From Candidatus Thermochlorobacter aerophilus (GTDB lineage Bacteria; Bacteroidota; Chlorobiia; Chlorobiales; Thermochlorobacteraceae), in contig PHFL01000007.1 of assembly GCA_002794105.1 (NCBI GenBank), forward strand, positions 83,412-147,411: 64,000 nucleotides of DNA, read 5' to 3'. The position numbers and the translations under genes were made by a program. The notes below the pieces were generated by a model. It did no database searches. It worked only from the letters and a program-made list of their open reading frames with translations, and had not been told where the DNA came from. Positions 37,688 to 46,952 of the stretch are shown here, piece after piece. Position 1 is the stretch's first letter, and every line of letters begins with the position of its first letter.

Positions 37688-39164
37688 ATGTCTCAGTTGG
37701 AAACGAAAAAACAGCAGCTTGACGAAGAGCAAGTAGAGGCTGAAGTTGGTCAGCAAGATAATTTGAACGAGGTGCCCTACAGACGGCGACAACCGTCAAT
37801 CCGATGGACACTTCAAAAAAAATATCTGCTGACGTTTTCTTCCATTTTTCTAATCATCCTCATCTACATCATCTTTGCACTATTTGCCACTGAAAAAGAA
37901 GACCTCACTCATCTCTCTGAAAAAAACTTCATGACGGCATTTCAGACAATGAATAGCATCGGCGCAGAGGCACTTTCGACAGGTGAGCAAGATAAGCTGG
38001 TCTTGCGTGCCTTTGTGCGTGAAGTGTTCAATTCTAAGCTGGAAGGTCTGCAAGAAATTTTTTTTTCTGGATGCCGAGCGGCGTTTCTTTGTCTATCAAA
38101 ATGCAAGCGGGGAAGAAATCGCTGACACAGTCGTTGCCACCGATAGCTTGTGGCAAGCTCTTGAAACGCAATCGAGCCACACCAAAGTCAAAGTGGGCAA
38201 CAAAATCTACCTAACCAAAAAGCTCTTTTATGAAGCCAACGGGCAGAACATTTTTGTCGGCTATAGTCGGCTGCTCTTCACCATTGACCATATCAATGAG
38301 TTGATTAAGCACAAACAGGAACAAACGCTACTGATTGGAGGAACTAGCTTTTTGGTATCGCTCATTGTGCTAAGCGTGGTCACATCGCTGTTTGTCAGAC
38401 GCATCCAGATACTTAACCAGGGCACAAAGCAGGTCATACAGGGCATCTTTGAGCCCTTGCCAGTCGAAGGCAGTGATGAAATTAGTGAGCTGACCGACTC
38501 GTTCAACAAAATGATGACTGCTGTGAAAGAACGTTTGATGATGAGCCGCTATGTCTCGCAGTCTACTTTGGGCATGATTCGCAGAGTTGGGGTAAATGAG
38601 ATAGTGCAGGAGGGCATTAAAGAGGAGATTTGTGTGCTATTTTCCGATGTGCGCGGCTTTACGGCTTTTGCTGAACTTAACGAACCACAGCATGTTGTGG
38701 CACAGCTCAATCGCTTGCTCAATCTGCAGGTAGAGATTATCAAGCGATATGGGGGCGATATTGATAAGTTTGTAGGCGATGAAGTGATGGCGATTTTCAG
38801 AGGCGGTGCAAAAGAGCAGCGTGCGGTGGCTGCTGCCATTGCCATTCAAGAAAAATTGCGACCTATCTTCAAAGCAGAAAAAGGACAGAGCCACCTGCGC
38901 ATCGGAATTGGAATCAACACCGGAGTAGCAGTGATGGGAAATATCGGCAGTGTAGACCGAATGGATTTTACAGCCATCGGCGATGTGGTCAATACTGCCG
39001 CACGACTATGCAGCATAGCTAGAGCCGATGAAATTTTGGTAAGTGAAGAAGTCGTTAATCATCTGCCCAAAGGTAGTGTAGACCTTAGTGAGCCTTTTAC
39101 GCTCTTGCTCAAAAATAAACTTTATGCTGTCACGATTTATCGCGTGCTCTATGATGTCGATTAA
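37688..39164 (+). CDS. membrane-bound class III nucleotide cyclase, frame broken in a T9 run
   Basis: The gene starts at ATG 37688: a polar N-terminus, a membrane helix (LLTFSSIFLIILIYIIFALF), an extracytoplasmic sensor region, a second helix (LIGGTSFLVSLIVLSVVTSLFV), HAMP-like linker and a class III cyclase domain with both metal Asp residues (FSDVRGF and GDEVMAIF) and FTAIGDVVNTAARL. At 38058-38066 nine T residues replace the eight needed, so the frame switches between EGLQEIFF and LDAERRFFVYQNA. Sequence error, phase variation or slippage would each explain it. The 3' end overlaps the next gene. Confidence 0.85.
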
Positions 39165-40014
39165 GGCAGCCTTCCTCATCTTGGCTGTGGGCATTCTATC
39201 GGTAGGCTGCACTTCAGTCTCAAGGTGGGAGAGTCGATTTACAGAGGACGAGAAAATTCAGCTCATCTATGAACGCGCGCTGCGCAATTTTGAAAAAGGC
39301 AAAGAGACGCTCGAGCACCAGACCCTTCAAAAAGCCAAAGAAGATTTTGAGTTTTTGGCGGAAGTCTTCAAGCATGACCCTGCAAAAAAGCAGATTCTGG
39401 AAATCGAGCGATTTTACCGCGAAAAAAGGCAAGCCTTGCAAGCAAGCATAGCAGAAGCGAAAGCAAAAAACGATTTTTTAGCTCAAGTGGGCTTCTACCG
39501 AAAACTGCAACGCTTGGTGCCCGACGATGCTGAAGCCAATAAGTTCCTTATTGAAAACAGGACTGAAATTCAAACGCAAGTGGAGCAGCACTTAGCGGCA
39601 GGCAAAAGCGCATTAGCAGGAAAAAATTTTCAAAAAGCGATTGCGTCATTTAATGCTGTGCTAAGCGCATACCCTGAATCTGAAGAAGCTAAGCAGGGAT
39701 TAGCTGCAGCTGTAGCAGCATACGAAGAAGCTAGGCGCATAGAAGCCGAGGAAGCCACACGCCGTGCCGAAGAAGCAGCACGCACTCGCCGCCGTGCCAC
39801 ACAGCGCGAAAAAGAGGAAAGAGCCCAGCCCGTGCAGCTCTCTGCAGAAGAAAAAGAACGGCTCTACCAAGCTGGCAAAGCGGCGTTTGATAAAAAAGAC
39901 TTCGTGAGTGCATACAAAAACTTCATGGCAATCGGTGATGAAAATTACAAAGACACACGCATCTACCTGCAACGCAGTTTAAGCAAAATCAAGGCGCTGA
40001 AGCTGGAAAAATAA
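39151..40014 (+). CDS. TPR-like lipoprotein
   Basis: 287 residues from 39151 (a second ATG at 39154). A lipoprotein signal (AAFLILAVGILSVGC) is followed by helical repeats (ERALRNFEKGKETL, GKSALAGKNFQKAIASFNAV, GKAAFDKKDFVSAYKNFMAI) and an Ala/Glu/Arg-rich coiled stretch. Likely an envelope scaffold or assembly protein. It overlaps the cyclase by 14 bases and its 3' end overlaps the convergent ArsA-like gene by 26 bases. Confidence 0.75.
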   Translation: MMSIKAAFLILAVGILSVGCTSVSRWESRFTEDEKIQLIYERALRNFEKGKETLEHQTLQKAKEDFEFLAEVFKHDPAKKQILEIERFYREKRQALQASIAEAKAKNDFLAQVGFYRKLQRLVPDDAEANKFLIENRTEIQTQVEQHLAAGKSALAGKNFQKAIASFNAVLSAYPESEEAKQGLAAAVAAYEEARRIEAEEATRRAEEAARTRRRATQREKEERAQPVQLSAEEKERLYQAGKAAFDKKDFVSAYKNFMAIGDENYKDTRIYLQRSLSKIKALKLEK

Positions 40015-40930
40015 ATTGCGAAAAATGCTCTAACTTTTCCCGCCCGCGCACCTCTGTGGGCTGAAGCCCAATCGTAATCAATTCAAGGTCAGGAAATTTC
40101 TCCTGCACACGACGCCAGAAAAGCCGATGTTCCTCGTGCTTGGCACGCAGCAGTGCATCGTTGCTGGGATTGAGAATGACCTGATTCAAAATCAAGCGGC
40201 GCACCGCAATGCCATATTGGCGCAAAGATGTAACGAGCCGTTCGGTTTCAGCAATTGCCATTTCGGCTGGAATGGTAACGGGAATAAACTCACACTGCTG
40301 CGCATTTTTGAGCAGGGCTTCAATGCGTTTGACAGCCTTTTTGAGCGAAAGCAAAAGGTCATCGCCAGCATCAGGTGAGTATTCACCTCTGAACGTGGAG
40401 ACCACTGTACGGTATTTCCAGCGCAGTTTGGCGAAGGTTTTCACCCAGCTGTCTAACAAGTCGGGCATAGCGAGCAGGCGCAGGGCGTGACCAGTGGGTG
40501 CCGTGTCGATGATATACTTGTCATATTCACCTTGCGCAATCAAGTCAGTAATGGCTTTGAGTCCCATAACTTCATCCATGCCGGGCAGGGTCAGTTGCAG
40601 AAGCATATCAATGTCTTCTTGGTCGAAGTATGTGCCAGTGTCCATGATGAGCTGAAGCTCATGCATATGCTGGGTCATGAACGATTTGAAGGCTCGTTCG
40701 GCATCAAGTTCATATGCGTAGCAGCGCGGTATGCCGTGAATGGGAACAATGCAATCGCCAATAGGCTGAGCAAAGCTGTCAGCAAGTGAGTGAGCGGGGT
40801 CAGTAGAAACCACAATCGTTTTGAATTGCTTAGCTAAAGCAAGAGCTAAGGCAGCAGCAACAGTAGTTTTGCCTACACCGCCTTTGCCGCCAATGATGAT
40901 AAGTTTCAGTGCTGGGTCGACAAGTTGCAT
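39989..40930 (-). CDS. ArsA/GET3 family ATPase
   Basis: 313 residues. The deviant Walker A loop GGKGGVGKTTVAAALALALA at residues 14-21, switch I DPAHSLADSF and the P-loop partner IDTAPTGHALRL are intact. Family proteins are anion-pumping ATPases or tail-anchored-protein targeting factors. In Chlorobiota several ArsA-like proteins are linked to chlorosomes or other functions. No arsenic genes are near. It is divergent from korA. Confidence 0.9.
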   Translation of the reverse strand: MQLVDPALKLIIIGGKGGVGKTTVAAALALALAKQFKTIVVSTDPAHSLADSFAQPIGDCIVPIHGIPRCYAYELDAERAFKSFMTQHMHELQLIMDTGTYFDQEDIDMLLQLTLPGMDEVMGLKAITDLIAQGEYDKYIIDTAPTGHALRLLAMPDLLDSWVKTFAKLRWKYRTVVSTFRGEYSPDAGDDLLLSLKKAVKRIEALLKNAQQCEFIPVTIPAEMAIAETERLVTSLRQYGIAVRRLILNQVILNPSNDALLRAKHEEHRLFWRRVQEKFPDLELITIGLQPTEVRGREKLEHFSQFIFPASAP

Positions 40931-41071
40931 AGCCGGGCAATTGACTTAGGCTGAGCAAGCCAGAGAGAGACTTTGCCAGCGCATGAATGAAAGTTTTACG
41001 AACGAGGAAAATAGTCAAAGCAGGAGAATTGTGACGAAAGTTCGAGCAATTGATGTAGAGCAAAAATAAGC

Positions 41072-41100
41072 TTGTAAGAGACCTTTTTTTTACATACCTT
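41072..41100 (+). promoter_or_regulatory. possible promoter of korAB
   Basis: TTGTAA (41072-41077), 17-base spacer, TACCTT (41095-41100). Read in the Bacteroidota style, TACCTTTA near the expected -7 element also fits loosely. Lies about 100 bases upstream of the start codon. Weak match. Confidence 0.35.
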
Positions 41101-41127
41101 TAGAGCAACTTTGAAAGATGAACGACT

Positions 41128-41178
41128 GCGCAGTCAAGCGGTGCTTCGCACAGACATTTGAGTTGACTGTGCGTTTTT
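41128..41178 (+). promoter_or_regulatory. leader hairpin with T run upstream of korA
   Basis: Ten-base stem GCGCAGTCAA (41128-41137) with TTGACTGTGC (41163-41172), one G-U pair, enclosing a smaller hairpin GTGC-TTC-GCAC, then GTTTTT at 41173-41178. It looks like an intrinsic terminator placed in the 5' leader, about 25 bases before the start codon, and could attenuate korAB. Confidence 0.55.
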
Positions 41179-41202
41179 GACGAAATGAAAGGAGCAATAA
41201 CT

Positions 41203-43067
41203 ATGAACGAAGTAAAAGCCGTCTCCTCGAGTCCAAGGAAGATGTAACAATCCTATTTGCTGGTGACTCGGGTGATGGAATGCAGTTAGCAGGCATGCAG
41301 TTCAGCGAAACTGCAGCGCTCTTAGGTAACGACCTCAACACCTTCCCAAACTACCCTGCTGAAATTCGTGCCCCTGCAGGTACATTGCATGGTGTGTCAG
41401 GATTTCAAATTCAGTTTGGCAGCAAAGAAATTTTCACGCCGGGCGACCAAATTGATGTGCTGGTTGCCATGAATGCGGCGGCGCTCAAAGCTAACTTGAA
41501 AAATCTCAAAAAAGGAAAGTTCATCATTGCCAATGCTGATGGCTTTGATGAAAAAAATCTCGAGCTGGCAGGCTACAAAACAAATCCGCTCGAAGATGGC
41601 TCACTGAGTGACTATCATGTCTATAAAATTGAGATTACGCGCCTGACACACGATGCGCTTAAGGATTCGGGACTTAGCACCAAGGATGTTGAGCGGTGCA
41701 AAAACATGTTTGTGTTGGGGCTACTCTACTGGCTATACTGCCGACCTATTGCTCCAACAATTCAAAATATTCGGGAAAAGTTTAAGAAAAAGCCCGAGAT
41801 TGCCGAAGCCAATGTGCGTGCGCTGAAAGCTGGCTATAACTATGGCGAAATGACCGAACAATTCACCACGCGCTTTGAAGTCAAAAAGGCAAAGTTACCT
41901 GCTGGCACTTATCGGCATATCATGGGCAATCAAGCGACTGCACTGGGGCTAATTGCTGCCTCGAAAAAGTCAGGTTTACCGCTGTTCTTAGGCTCGTATC
42001 CCATTACACCAGCGTCAGATATTCTGCATGAGCTCGCAAGGTATAAAAACTTTGGCGTGCGCACTTTCCAAGCCGAAGATGAAATTGCTGCCATCTGCGC
42101 TGCCATCGGTGCAAGCTACGGTGGGCACTTAGCCGTAACAAGCACTTCTGGTCCCGGTATGGACCTCAAAGCTGAAGCCATAGGATTGGCTGTGATGCTT
42201 GAGCTTCCCCTTGTGGTGATTGATGTGCAGCGTGGCGGACCCTCGACAGGTTTGCCAACCAAGACAGAACAATCCGACCTAATGATGGCAATGTTCGGGC
42301 GTCATGGTGAAGCGCCAGTCCCAATTATTGCTGCACAATCGCCAGCAGATTGTTTTGATACGGCATTTGAAGCCTGCAAACTTGCTATTGAGTTTATGAC
42401 GCCCGTCATCTGTTTGACTGATGGCTACATTGCTAATGGCTCTGAACCGTGGCGATTCCCGCAGACGGCAGATTTGCCAGAAATTCCTGTGCAATTTGTG
42501 CCTGCGCGTGAAGCTAGCGACCCGCCCTACTTGCCATACAAGCGCAATGAGCGTTTAGCCCGCTCATGGGCAATTCCGGGCACAAAAGGCTTAGAACATC
42601 GCGTCGGTGGGTTGGAAAAACAACATGAGACAGGCTACATCTCCTACGACGGCGAAAATCATGAGCTCATGGTACGATTGCGAGCTCAAAAAATTGAGCG
42701 CATTGCCGACACGCTGCCACTTCAAACCATTGATAATGGTGAAGCACAAGGCAAACTTCTCGTGCTCAGCTGGGGCTCTACCTACGGCGCTGTGAAAACC
42801 GCCGTGCGAGATTTGCGCAAAGAGGGCTATACAGTCTCGCATGCGCATCTGCGCTACTTGAATCCCTTCCCCAAAAACTTGGGTGAGCTCATCTACAATT
42901 TTGAGACGATTCTCATTCCAGAACTCAACTCTGGACAGCTGATTCGGCTCATTCGCGATAAGTTCCTTGTGCCCGCCATAGGCTACAGCAAGGTGCAAGG
43001 GCTACCGTTCTCGGTGGCAGAACTCAAAGCCCGAATTTTGGAAATTCTTAACCAAAAGGAGAAGTAA
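41203..43067 (+). CDS. korA: 2-oxoacid:ferredoxin oxidoreductase, fused gamma-alpha subunit (probably 2-oxoglutarate)
   Basis: The start ATG at 41203 has a strong ribosome-binding site (AAAGGAG) but its frame stops after 14 codons; the conserved sequence continues in another frame from about 41223 ([17 protein letters not shown]). One missing base between 41218 and 41229 would restore it. The gamma domain (residues about 1-190) is fused to the alpha domain ([70 protein letters not shown]). Together with korB it links 2-oxoglutarate and succinyl-CoA to ferredoxin. Very similar enzymes use other 2-oxoacids, so the substrate is by family analogy. Confidence 0.88.
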
Positions 43068-43069
43068 CT

Positions 43070-44131
43070 ATGTCGGCATTGGATCTTGGAGCGGCAACGG
43101 CGACTCGCACGCCCACGCCAACTGTGCTCACTGCAAAAGATTTTGTCTCGGCGCAAGATGTGCGCTGGTGCCCGGGCTGTGGCGACTATTCTATCCTAAA
43201 GCAAGTTCAAACCGTTCTACCCGAGCTTGGTCTGGCACGCGAAAAGTTTGTCTTCGTCTCTGGTATTGGCTGCTCATCACGCTTTCCATACTACATGGAA
43301 ACCTTCGGAATTCATGGCATTCATGGCAGAGCAGTAGCAATTGCGGCTGGTTTGAAAATGGCGCGTCCAGACCTAGATGTGTGGGTGGCGACTGGCGATG
43401 GTGATTTGCTCTCCATTGGCGGTAATCATTTCCTGCATGTCTTACGGCGCAATATCAACATGCAGATTCTGCTCTTCAACAACGAAATCTATGGGCTTAC
43501 CAAAGGGCAATACTCGCCAACGTCGCAAGAAGGACTTATCACCAAGTCGTCACCTTACGGCGTCATTGACCATCCGATAAACCCAGTTGCGCTTGCATTG
43601 GGCGCAGAAGCTACCTTTGTGGCGCGCACCATGGATAGAGATGTCAAGCACCTGCGCGAAATGCTCAAACGTGCGCACCAACACAAAGGCACCTCACTGT
43701 TAGAGATTTACCAAAACTGCGTCATCTTCAACGATGGTGCCTTTGAAGCCTTCACGGAAAAAGCCACAAAGGCAGAAAATGACCTGTTCCTTGAACATGG
43801 CAAACCGCTCATCTTTGGCGCAAAACAGGACAAAGGCATTCGTCTCGATGGCTTTAAGCCCGTCGTGGTGAATCTCAATGACCCAAATGTCTCGGTCAAC
43901 GACCTGTGGATTCATGACGAAACCGACCGCGTTAAAGCTAGCATTTTGGCGCGCTTCTTCGATAAGCCGGGCTCTGAAAACTATATGCCACGCCCATTTG
44001 GCGTCTTCTATCGTGAAGAGCGACCGTGCTACGAAGACCTAATGTTGGAGCAACTTCGATCTGCGCAAGCTAAAGGCGAAGGCAACTTAGATGAACTGCT
44101 GCGCGGCAAGGAAACATGGGTAGTTGAGTGA
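43070..44131 (+). CDS. korB: 2-oxoacid:ferredoxin oxidoreductase beta subunit
   Basis: 353 residues, the TPP-binding partner of korA, 2 bases downstream. The Fe-S cysteines [11 protein letters not shown] and [12 protein letters not shown], the TPP site [14 protein letters not shown] with [19 protein letters not shown], and a C-terminal long tail are visible. Reduced ferredoxin would feed biosynthesis. ATG has AAAGGAGAAG upstream. Confidence 0.95.
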   Translation: MSALDLGAATATRTPTPTVLTAKDFVSAQDVRWCPGCGDYSILKQVQTVLPELGLAREKFVFVSGIGCSSRFPYYMETFGIHGIHGRAVAIAAGLKMARPDLDVWVATGDGDLLSIGGNHFLHVLRRNINMQILLFNNEIYGLTKGQYSPTSQEGLITKSSPYGVIDHPINPVALALGAEATFVARTMDRDVKHLREMLKRAHQHKGTSLLEIYQNCVIFNDGAFEAFTEKATKAENDLFLEHGKPLIFGAKQDKGIRLDGFKPVVVNLNDPNVSVNDLWIHDETDRVKASILARFFDKPGSENYMPRPFGVFYREERPCYEDLMLEQLRSAQAKGEGNLDELLRGKETWVVE

Positions 44132-44170
44132 CTTTTCGCAGGAGCAATCCCGAAAGAGCATGCTGTAGTT

Positions 44171-44377
44171 ATCATGCTGAATGAAGCGAAGCAATCCATG
44201 CGCTGGATTCCTCGCTTGCGCTCGGAATGACAGAGAAAATATGCTCGGAATGACGAAACAGAGTGCTCGGCACGACCGGTCTGTCATTCTGAACGGAGCG
44301 AAGCGAAGTGAAGAATCCACAATGGATTCCTCGCTTTGCACTCGGAATGACAGAAAAAGTATGCTCGGAATGGCAGA
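44171..44377. repeat. palindromic interspersed repeats (two units plus half copies)
   Basis: Unit 1 (44171-44233) and unit 2 (44281-44353) are imperfect palindromes around GGATTCCTCGCTT with CTCGGAATGACAG ends. Extra half units TATGCTCGGAATG occur at about 44240 and 44360. These belong to the dispersed class that encodes the familiar false peptide SEExxDSSLRFAPFRMT. They occupy the gap after korB. Confidence 0.85.
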
Positions 44378-44452
44378 AAAAACTCGTTAGGTACAGGAGT
44401 CCCCTTCTACATACAGTGCCTGCAAAACACCTCTGATGTTCTTTTGTTTGCG

Positions 44453-44490
44453 AGAGGGAGCGATGCAGTGTGGGTCGTTCCCTCTTTTTT
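44453..44490 (+). terminator. rho-independent terminator after korAB
   Basis: Stem AGAGGGAGCGA (44453-44463) with TCGTTCCCTCT (44475-44485), one G-U pair, then TTTTT. It lies beyond the palindromic repeats, so the repeats are probably in the korAB transcript. Confidence 0.85.
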
Positions 44491-44508
44491 ATGCCAAACC
44501 GCCTGAAT

Positions 44509-46437
44509 TTACTGCAATTTAGTGAGTTTGCCGTTCTGGAATTTCATGATGTGCATCTTAAGGTTGATGTTGCCGCCGCCAAAGAAAATCTCGGAACGAT
44601 GTCCATGGTAAGGCGGAGCGTTGCGGATGGCACGCACGATATCAGCTCGGTCAGTAATCCCCTTCTCGATGACCGTAGCCACGATAAAATCCATAGCATC
44701 GTAACCAAACCAAAACTGTAAATCTGGCGATATGCCCCAAATGGCAGCGAAAGCATCCGAGACTCGCTTAGTTTCAGGTGCATCAGGAGAAATGTGGCTA
44801 TCAATGGCGTAAATAACGCTATCTCCAATACTGCGGTATTGATGAAGCAAAAGCGGGTCGTGCCAATCGCCAGAGCCAATGATGCGGGTTTTGATGTTGT
44901 AGAATTTGAGCTGTTCAACAGCAATAGCAATTGACTCGAAATTTGACATGGGAATATAGACGGCGTCAATGACCGTTTCGGGAAAACCTTTTTGCGGATG
45001 AGCTTTCAATTTAAGAGGGGCAAGTGCCTGTGAAATCCCACGAAGCTGTGTAGGCAAAATGCCATAGAATTTCATCTCGCCACCAGCTGCTAAAACCGCT
45101 TCGCGAAATCCCTCTGCCATGAGTTTCCCATATGTGCTATCTTGTGCCAAGACGCCAAAGGTCTGTGCGCCAAGCGATTCAATAAGGAAGTTGGCAATGA
45201 CTTTGCCACGCACGGTGTAAGTCGGATTGAGTTGGAAACTGGTGGGAATGTGTCGTGTAATCCGTTCGTCGGTCGCAGTGGGCGTAAGCATCGGCACGCC
45301 TTTTTCAGCACAGAATTGAGAAACAAGCACAGCTTGCCGGCTGTAGGCAGGACCGAGAATGAGGTGCACGGACTCTCGCTCGAGCAGTTCGGTCAGCATG
45401 GTGCGCAGAGCAAGAGAGTCATCGCTCATGCAAGGATAAATCAGCAAATCAATGCGATTGCCCACAGCAAGCCGGTGATACGCTGCCACAGCCTGAAGAA
45501 TGCCCAGCATCATTTTCTCGCCAAGGCTGGGTTGTTCCAAACCATCAAAAATGTCTAAGCTGAATGGCAGAAGCACGCCAATCTTGAAGCGACGCATGGT
45601 GCCAGAGCGTGCCTGCGCAATCTGTTGGCGAATGCTCTCAAGCATCGTGCGGTAGGCAGGTGAAAGCGTGGAAGCATATCGTGCTTCAAGTGTAGAGGCA
45701 AAAAGGTTTAGGCTGTCTAATGCAGGATTGGTCAGCAACAATTCACGGCGCAAAAAAGCATCAAGTAGCAAAACGCTAAGATATGGACTATCGGTGCTGG
45801 TAAGCAGTTCGATGAGCTCGTGGCGTTTGAGAAAAACATTTGCAAGCGTAAGTGTGTGCATAGCGGCTCTTCGCCGAAGCGCATTGCCATCGGCAGGCGA
45901 CCACGCCGCACCAGCCACGCTCATGTAAGCACGAGCGGCACTAAAAAACTGACCATCTTGATAGGCTAACGCTGCCGCATCAAAATCAGCCTCTTGCCGA
46001 ATTGTGGCGCTACTGGTGTTCAATCGCAGTGATGATAGCAGTGCCTTCGCATCGGCAGATTTGCCCAGCTTCGTCAGTGTCTTGGCGTGCATCAATTGTG
46101 CTAACTCGCGCCGCTCCATTGGCTCATCGCTCGAAAGAGACATGTAGCGCACCAGCAAACTCTCTGCTGAAGCATAATTGCTCTCCTGATACTGCGATAT
46201 GGCAAGGTTCAAAATTTGGTCGGGGCTTTTGGTGAGCTCTTGTTGTTTTTTTGTGTAAAGTTGCTTGGCATCAAGGGGTTTAGTGCCCTTCGTGGCAGGG
46301 GCTGGCGCAGGGTCAACTGGTTCAATGACTTTGCGTTTGCGGGGCTGAGCGTGGAGCGATTCAGAAAACGATAGGGTCAAAGCCGCATAGCATAAGCCCA
46401 AAAGGAAAAGCAATCTCATGACTGTGGTTTTTTGCAT
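44509..46437 (-). CDS. TPR plus periplasmic receptor-like protein, LpoA-like architecture
   Basis: 642 residues: signal peptide (LLFLLGLCYAALTLSFSESLHAQ), a basic/Pro-rich linker, a helical-repeat domain (about 60-280: LAISQYQESNYASAESLLV, AALAYQDGQFFSAARAY), then a type I periplasmic-binding fold from about residue 290 (RRFKIGVLLPFSL, LILGPAYSRQAVLVSQF, FGVLAQDSTYGKLMAEGF). The same order of domains is seen in LpoA, the activator of penicillin-binding protein 1A, but there is no lipobox. Alternatively a ligand sensor with TPR. Function inferred only. Confidence 0.75.
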   Translation of the reverse strand: MQKTTVMRLLFLLGLCYAALTLSFSESLHAQPRKRKVIEPVDPAPAPATKGTKPLDAKQLYTKKQQELTKSPDQILNLAISQYQESNYASAESLLVRYMSLSSDEPMERRELAQLMHAKTLTKLGKSADAKALLSSLRLNTSSATIRQEADFDAAALAYQDGQFFSAARAYMSVAGAAWSPADGNALRRRAAMHTLTLANVFLKRHELIELLTSTDSPYLSVLLLDAFLRRELLLTNPALDSLNLFASTLEARYASTLSPAYRTMLESIRQQIAQARSGTMRRFKIGVLLPFSLDIFDGLEQPSLGEKMMLGILQAVAAYHRLAVGNRIDLLIYPCMSDDSLALRTMLTELLERESVHLILGPAYSRQAVLVSQFCAEKGVPMLTPTATDERITRHIPTSFQLNPTYTVRGKVIANFLIESLGAQTFGVLAQDSTYGKLMAEGFREAVLAAGGEMKFYGILPTQLRGISQALAPLKLKAHPQKGFPETVIDAVYIPMSNFESIAIAVEQLKFYNIKTRIIGSGDWHDPLLLHQYRSIGDSVIYAIDSHISPDAPETKRVSDAFAAIWGISPDLQFWFGYDAMDFIVATVIEKGITDRADIVRAIRNAPPYHGHRSEIFFGGGNINLKMHIMKFQNGKLTKLQ

Positions 46438-46464
46438 AGTTCAAGATGACTGCCAGTAGCAAAA

Positions 46465-46944
46465 TTAAGTAGATGAACTTGCAAGGTCAGCCAGCGCTTG
46501 ACCGGTTACACGAAAAATGGTCCACTCCGACATCGGTACTGCACCAAGTTTTTTGTAAAACTCAATCGATGGCGTGTTCCAGTCTAACACTGCCCACTCT
46601 AAGCGACCGCATCCGCGCTCGAGCGCAAGAGCGGCAAGACGAGCAAGTAACGCCTTGCCATGACCTCTGCCACGGTATTCTGGCTTGACAAATAAGTCTT
46701 CCAAGTAAATTCCACGTTTGCCAAGAAAGGTCGAGTAGTTGTGAAAAAAGAGCGCAAAACCTACAGCGGTATCATCCTCGAGAGCCAAAAGCACTTCAGC
46801 GGCTGGGGGCGTCCCGAAAAGGGTCTGACGCAAGCGAGCTTCATCAACCTCTACTTCGTGAGAAAGATGCTCATATTCTGCTAACGCCTTGATAAACGCC
46901 AAAATCTGTGGCGTGTCTTGTGCGGTGGCAAAACGAATGTGTCG
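46465..46944 (-). CDS. GNAT family N-acetyltransferase
   Basis: 159 residues from the ATG at 46944. The acetyl-CoA loop VKPEYRGRGHGKALLARL and LEWAVLDWNTPSIEFYKKLGA are typical, and the overall sequence resembles diamine (spermidine/spermine-type) N-acetyltransferases. Cytosolic. A longer frame from 46974 would overlap the upstream ABC-F gene. Confidence 0.88.
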   Translation of the reverse strand, partial: RHIRFATAQDTPQILAFIKALAEYEHLSHEVEVDEARLRQTLFGTPPAAEVLLALEDDTAVGFALFFHNYSTFLGKRGIYLEDLFVKPEYRGRGHGKALLARLAALALERGCGRLEWAVLDWNTPSIEFYKKLGAVPMSEWTIFRVTGQALADLASSST

Positions 46945-46952
46945 CATGGTTG

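Noticed and set aside
37513-37689. 59-residue N-terminal extension of the CDC48-like protein
   Set aside because: Cys/Leu-rich and unlike the family; the conserved protein begins at the ATG at 37512.
44087-44390. Open frames over the palindromic repeats on both strands
   Set aside because: They encode the well-known false peptide of dispersed repeats and have no ribosome-binding site.
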